Below are positions 6,616 through 7,908 of a DNA stretch of 7,908 nt, piece after piece; the stretch's first letter is position 1, and every line of letters begins with the position of its first letter. The DNA is taken from the NCBI GenBank assembly GCA_023437865.1, contig JAEZFE010000489.1, positions 1 through 7,908 of the forward strand. The letters run 5' to 3'. The position numbers were made by a program, and so were the translations under genes. The notes under the pieces are model-generated. The model was not told where the DNA came from. It made no database searches and was given only the letters and a program-made list of their open reading frames with translations. This DNA is from Pseudomonadota bacterium. Its GTDB lineage: Bacteria > Pseudomonadota > Alphaproteobacteria > Rhodospirillales > Magnetospirillaceae.

Positions 6616-6686
6616 GGCGGCAAAAAGCGGTCGTGCCCGGCAAAATGTGCCGCCTTCGGGGCTGGAAAGCGGCAGAAATAAGCGGC
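6616..6686. promoter_or_regulatory. Candidate activator (FlbD-like) binding cluster upstream of flgI
   Basis: A 15-bp palindrome, CGGCA-aaatg-TGCCG, lies at 6638-6652, centred about 108 bp upstream of the predicted flgI transcript start. It is flanked by related sequences GGCGGCAAAAAGCGG (6616-6630) and GCGGCAGAAATAAGCGGC (6669-6686). The three CGGCA cores begin at 6618, 6638 and 6670, spaced 20 and 32 bp, close to two and three helical turns. Sigma-54 promoters need an enhancer-bound activator, normally about 80-150 bp upstream. FlbD, the partner of FliX, is the obvious candidate, but that identity is inferred. Confidence 0.5.
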
Positions 6687-6709
6687 TTTCGCGGGCCGGG
6701 CGCAGCGGT

Positions 6710-6715
6710 TAGAAT
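6710..6715 (+). promoter_or_regulatory. Weak -10-like element for fliX
   Basis: TAGAAT matches the vegetative -10 consensus at 5 of 6 positions and lies 40 bp before the fliX ATG. No convincing -35 sits at normal distance; the bases there are TTTCGC. A TTGACA at 6730-6735 is too close to the start codon to serve a -10 upstream of it. This is a tentative marker only. Confidence 0.25.
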
Positions 6716-6755
6716 GTGGCCCAACGGTTTTGACACCTGAAGATATCGGGGTCTC

Positions 6756-7193
6756 ATGAAAGTATCCGGTGCCGGTTCGAGTTCCGCCGCATCAGGCGGT
6801 GCCCGCCGCGTCGACAAGGGAGGCGGGGCGAAAGGCGAATTCAAGCGCGTCCTGGTCGATTCCATGGACGGCGCCAGCGGGGCTACGGCGACGGAGGCCC
6901 CCGCGCCGATCGGCGGCATTGACGCGCTGTTTCTGGTCCAGTCGGTGGATGACCCTACCGAACGCGAAGCCCGCAAGCGTCTGATCCGCCGGGGCGAGGA
7001 CATTCTCGATCGCCTGGAAGAGATCCGCCTCGGCCTGCTCCTGGGGACCGTGCCCAAGGAGAAGCTGATGGAACTGGCGCAGATGGTGCACGAGCGCCGC
7101 GAGAGCTGCCAGGACCCCCGCCTGGGTGCCCTGCTCGATGAGATCGAGCTGCGGGCCGAGGTCGAGATCGCCAAGTTGTCCCGTGGCCTTTAA
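6756..7193 (+). CDS. fliX: Flagellar assembly regulator FliX
   Basis: FliX is an alphaproteobacterial regulator. In Caulobacter it interacts with the sigma-54 activator FlbD and makes late flagellar transcription depend on early assembly. The protein has 145 residues. Residues 1-50 are low-complexity (Gly/Ser/Ala, basic). The conserved domain starts at about 52 with IGGIDALFLVQSVDDPTERE, continues with RLIRRGEDILDRLEEIRLGL and LLGTVPKEKLMELAQMV, and ends in DPRLGALLDEIELRAEVEIA. The last segment is the most characteristic part of the family. The only cysteine is C118. The ATG at 6756 follows the weak site GGGG, and no better start precedes the conserved domain. It is transcribed away from flgI across a 252-bp shared control region, the arrangement I recall from Caulobacter. 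dksA follows 114 nt downstream on the same strand. Confidence 0.92.
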   Translation: MKVSGAGSSSAASGGARRVDKGGGAKGEFKRVLVDSMDGASGATATEAPAPIGGIDALFLVQSVDDPTEREARKRLIRRGEDILDRLEEIRLGLLLGTVPKEKLMELAQMVHERRESCQDPRLGALLDEIELRAEVEIAKLSRGL

Positions 7194-7235
7194 GGGTGCA
7201 CGCAAGACTTCTTCCAACGCAGGGATGACACACGC

Positions 7236-7252
7236 CCCTTGCGGTGCAAGGG
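7236..7252. promoter_or_regulatory. Palindrome overlapping the dksA -35 region
   Basis: CCCTTGC-GGT-GCAAGGG is a perfect 7-bp inverted repeat with a 3-nt centre. It covers the candidate -35 hexamer (7239-7244) of dksA, so a dimeric repressor bound here would block the promoter. Read as RNA it is a short hairpin 43 nt past the fliX stop, but with no U-tract after it, so a terminator is less likely. Confidence 0.45.
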
Positions 7253-7267
7253 ACGTCCTCATATATT
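7239..7267 (+). promoter_or_regulatory. Candidate vegetative promoter of dksA
   Basis: TTGCGG (7239-7244) and TATATT (7262-7267) are separated by exactly 17 bp. The -10 matches the consensus at 5 of 6 positions and the -35 keeps the important TTG. The predicted start near 7274 gives a leader of about 34 nt. This AT-rich patch stands out in the 114-nt fliX-dksA gap, so dksA probably does not depend on fliX transcription alone. Confidence 0.5.
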
Positions 7268-7307
7268 CCCCCGCAAATTTGGATCGACCCTTACATCGAG
7301 GGAACGT

Positions 7308-7724
7308 ATGACCGTCACTCTGCCGCCGGATTACCGTCCGACCGAGGAAGAGCCCTTCATGAACGACCTCATGAAGGAGTACTTCCGCCAGAAGCTGCTG
7401 GCTTGGCGTTCCGAGTTGCTGCGGGAATCGGACGAAACCCTGGCCCACCTCCAGGAGGGCGGTCTGCAGGAGCCCGATATCGCCGACCGCGCTTCCGCCG
7501 AGACCGACCGCGCGCTCGAGCTGCGGACCCGCGACCGCGAGCGCAAGCTGATTGCCAAGATCGACGCCGCCATCCAGCGCATCCAGGACGGTTCCTACGG
7601 CTATTGCGAAGAAACCGGGGAGCCGATCACCATCCGTCGCCTGGAAGCGCGCCCGATCGCGACGCTGTCCATCGAAGCCCAGGAACGCCACGAGCGCCTG
7701 GAACGCACGCACCGCGAGGACTGA
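7308..7724 (+). CDS. dksA: RNA polymerase-binding transcription factor DksA
   Basis: DksA enters the RNA polymerase secondary channel and, with ppGpp, resets transcription during starvation. The protein has 138 residues (E. coli 151). A long helical hairpin covers about 20-95. Its tip carries the functional acidic motif DIADRA (D57, D60, A62), equivalent to D71/D74/A76 of E. coli. The C-terminal zinc-finger region is YGYCEETGEPITIRRLEARP then IATLSIEAQERHER. Aligned with CxxC-N17-CxxC it has C100, T103, S121 and A124, so only one of the four zinc cysteines remains. That pattern is normal for alphaproteobacterial DksA. The start is the ATG at 7308 with GAGGG just upstream. The frame opens earlier at a TTG (7239), but that part would overlap the promoter and is not DksA-like. 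Confidence 0.94.
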   Translation: MTVTLPPDYRPTEEEPFMNDLMKEYFRQKLLAWRSELLRESDETLAHLQEGGLQEPDIADRASAETDRALELRTRDRERKLIAKIDAAIQRIQDGSYGYCEETGEPITIRRLEARPIATLSIEAQERHERLERTHRED

Positions 7725-7727
7725 TCG

Positions 7728-7763
7728 AAAAGGCCCCGCCGGATTTCGGCGGGGCCTTTTTGT
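7728..7763 (+). terminator. Strong intrinsic terminator of dksA
   Basis: The arms AAAAGGCCCCGCCG (7728-7741) and CGGCGGGGCCTTTT (7747-7760) form a 14-bp perfect stem with the 5-nt loop GATTT. The right arm runs into TTTTTGTTT. The stem begins 3 nt after the dksA stop. The A-run on the left means it could also work leftward, although no gene in view needs that. Confidence 0.95.
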
Positions 7764-7770
7764 TTCCACC

Positions 7771-7908
7771 ATGTCCATCCGCATCACGCTGAACGGCCGC
7801 ACCTACGACTTCCCCGACGCCCAGGCGGTGGTCACGGTGGGGCGGCATCCGTCGTGCGATGTGGGTTTTCCGCCCGAGTTCACCCAGGTCTCGCGCCATC
7901 ATCTGGCA
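7771..7908 (+). CDS. FHA-domain protein, 5' end only
   Basis: The first 46 codons of a gene are present, cut by the window edge. The translation opens MSIRITLNGRTYDF and then shows GRHPSCDV (24-31) and QVSRHHLA (39-46). These are the GR, S/C-D and SRxH signatures of a forkhead-associated domain, which binds phosphothreonine peptides. The domain starts almost at the first residue, which supports the ATG at 7771. No Shine-Dalgarno is visible: the upstream bases are the U-tract of the dksA terminator and CCACC. What follows the FHA domain, and hence the protein's role, cannot be seen. Confidence 0.75.
   Translation, partial: MSIRITLNGRTYDFPDAQAVVTVGRHPSCDVGFPPEFTQVSRHHLA

Noticed and set aside
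6504..6623. 40-residue N-terminal extension of FlgI
   Set aside because: It would precede the signal peptide, lacks FlgI similarity and contains the sigma-54 promoter. The ATG at 6503 has a good ribosome site.
6730..6735. TTGACA as a fliX -35 box
   Set aside because: A -10 element at normal spacing would overlap the fliX start codon.
5298..6740. 480-codon open frame on the + strand opposite flgI
   Set aside because: It lies antisense to a clear FlgI, has low-complexity Gly/Asp/His-rich translation with no domain, and spans the flgI promoter. It is a product of GC-rich codon use on the other strand.
1..7908. CRISPR arrays, tRNA or rRNA genes, insertion sequences, att sites
   Set aside because: I saw no regularly spaced direct repeats, no tRNA-like cloverleaf or rRNA segment, and no transposase or integrase frame. 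Gene packing is that of a stable core flagellar locus.

Overview
The window is a high-GC stretch of an alphaproteobacterial chromosome holding a late flagellar gene cluster. Four things point to Rhodospirillales, and a Magnetospirillum-like genome is my best guess: FliX, a flagellar regulator found in Alphaproteobacteria; a DksA with the alphaproteobacterial Cys-Thr-Ser-Ala version of its zinc site; a stand-alone CheL/FlgJ-type rod-binding protein without a muramidase domain; and a sigma-54 promoter in front of flgI. The genus is an inference from style, not from a database match.

Layout. A five-gene operon runs leftward from about 6537 to 172: flgI (P-ring), flgJ/cheL-like (rod-binding), flgN-like (export chaperone), flgK (first hook-filament junction protein) and flgL (second junction protein). 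Spacing is very tight: flgI and flgJ share one base, flgJ and flgN are 3 nt apart, flgN and flgK 24 nt, flgK and flgL 12 nt. Each internal gene has its own Shine-Dalgarno sequence. A good -24/-12 (sigma-54) promoter lies at 6548-6563, with a 15-bp palindrome and flanking imperfect direct repeats about 85-140 bp upstream, where an activator such as FlbD would bind. Diverging from flgI is fliX (6756-7193, +). After a 114-nt gap come dksA (7308-7724, +) with its own promoter candidate and a strong intrinsic terminator (7728-7763), then the first 46 codons of an FHA-domain gene that runs off the right edge. The left 171 bases hold two inverted repeats, a G9 tract and a doubtful open frame converging on the end of flgL.

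How the genes fit together. FlgI builds the P-ring around the rod, the FlgJ-like protein helps rod assembly, and FlgN should escort FlgK and FlgL to the export gate so that they cap the hook and seed the filament. FliX, from Caulobacter work, ties completion of early flagellar structures to the sigma-54 activator FlbD. It sits directly across from a sigma-54 promoter, so regulator and target face each other over a 252-bp control region. DksA may add a growth or stringent-response input, but that link rests only on proximity.

The least ordinary feature is inside the structural genes. FlgK (941 aa) and FlgL (517 aa) are much longer than their enterobacterial counterparts (about 547 and 317 aa), and their central insertions share what looks like the same small beta-rich module: once in FlgK and twice in FlgL.
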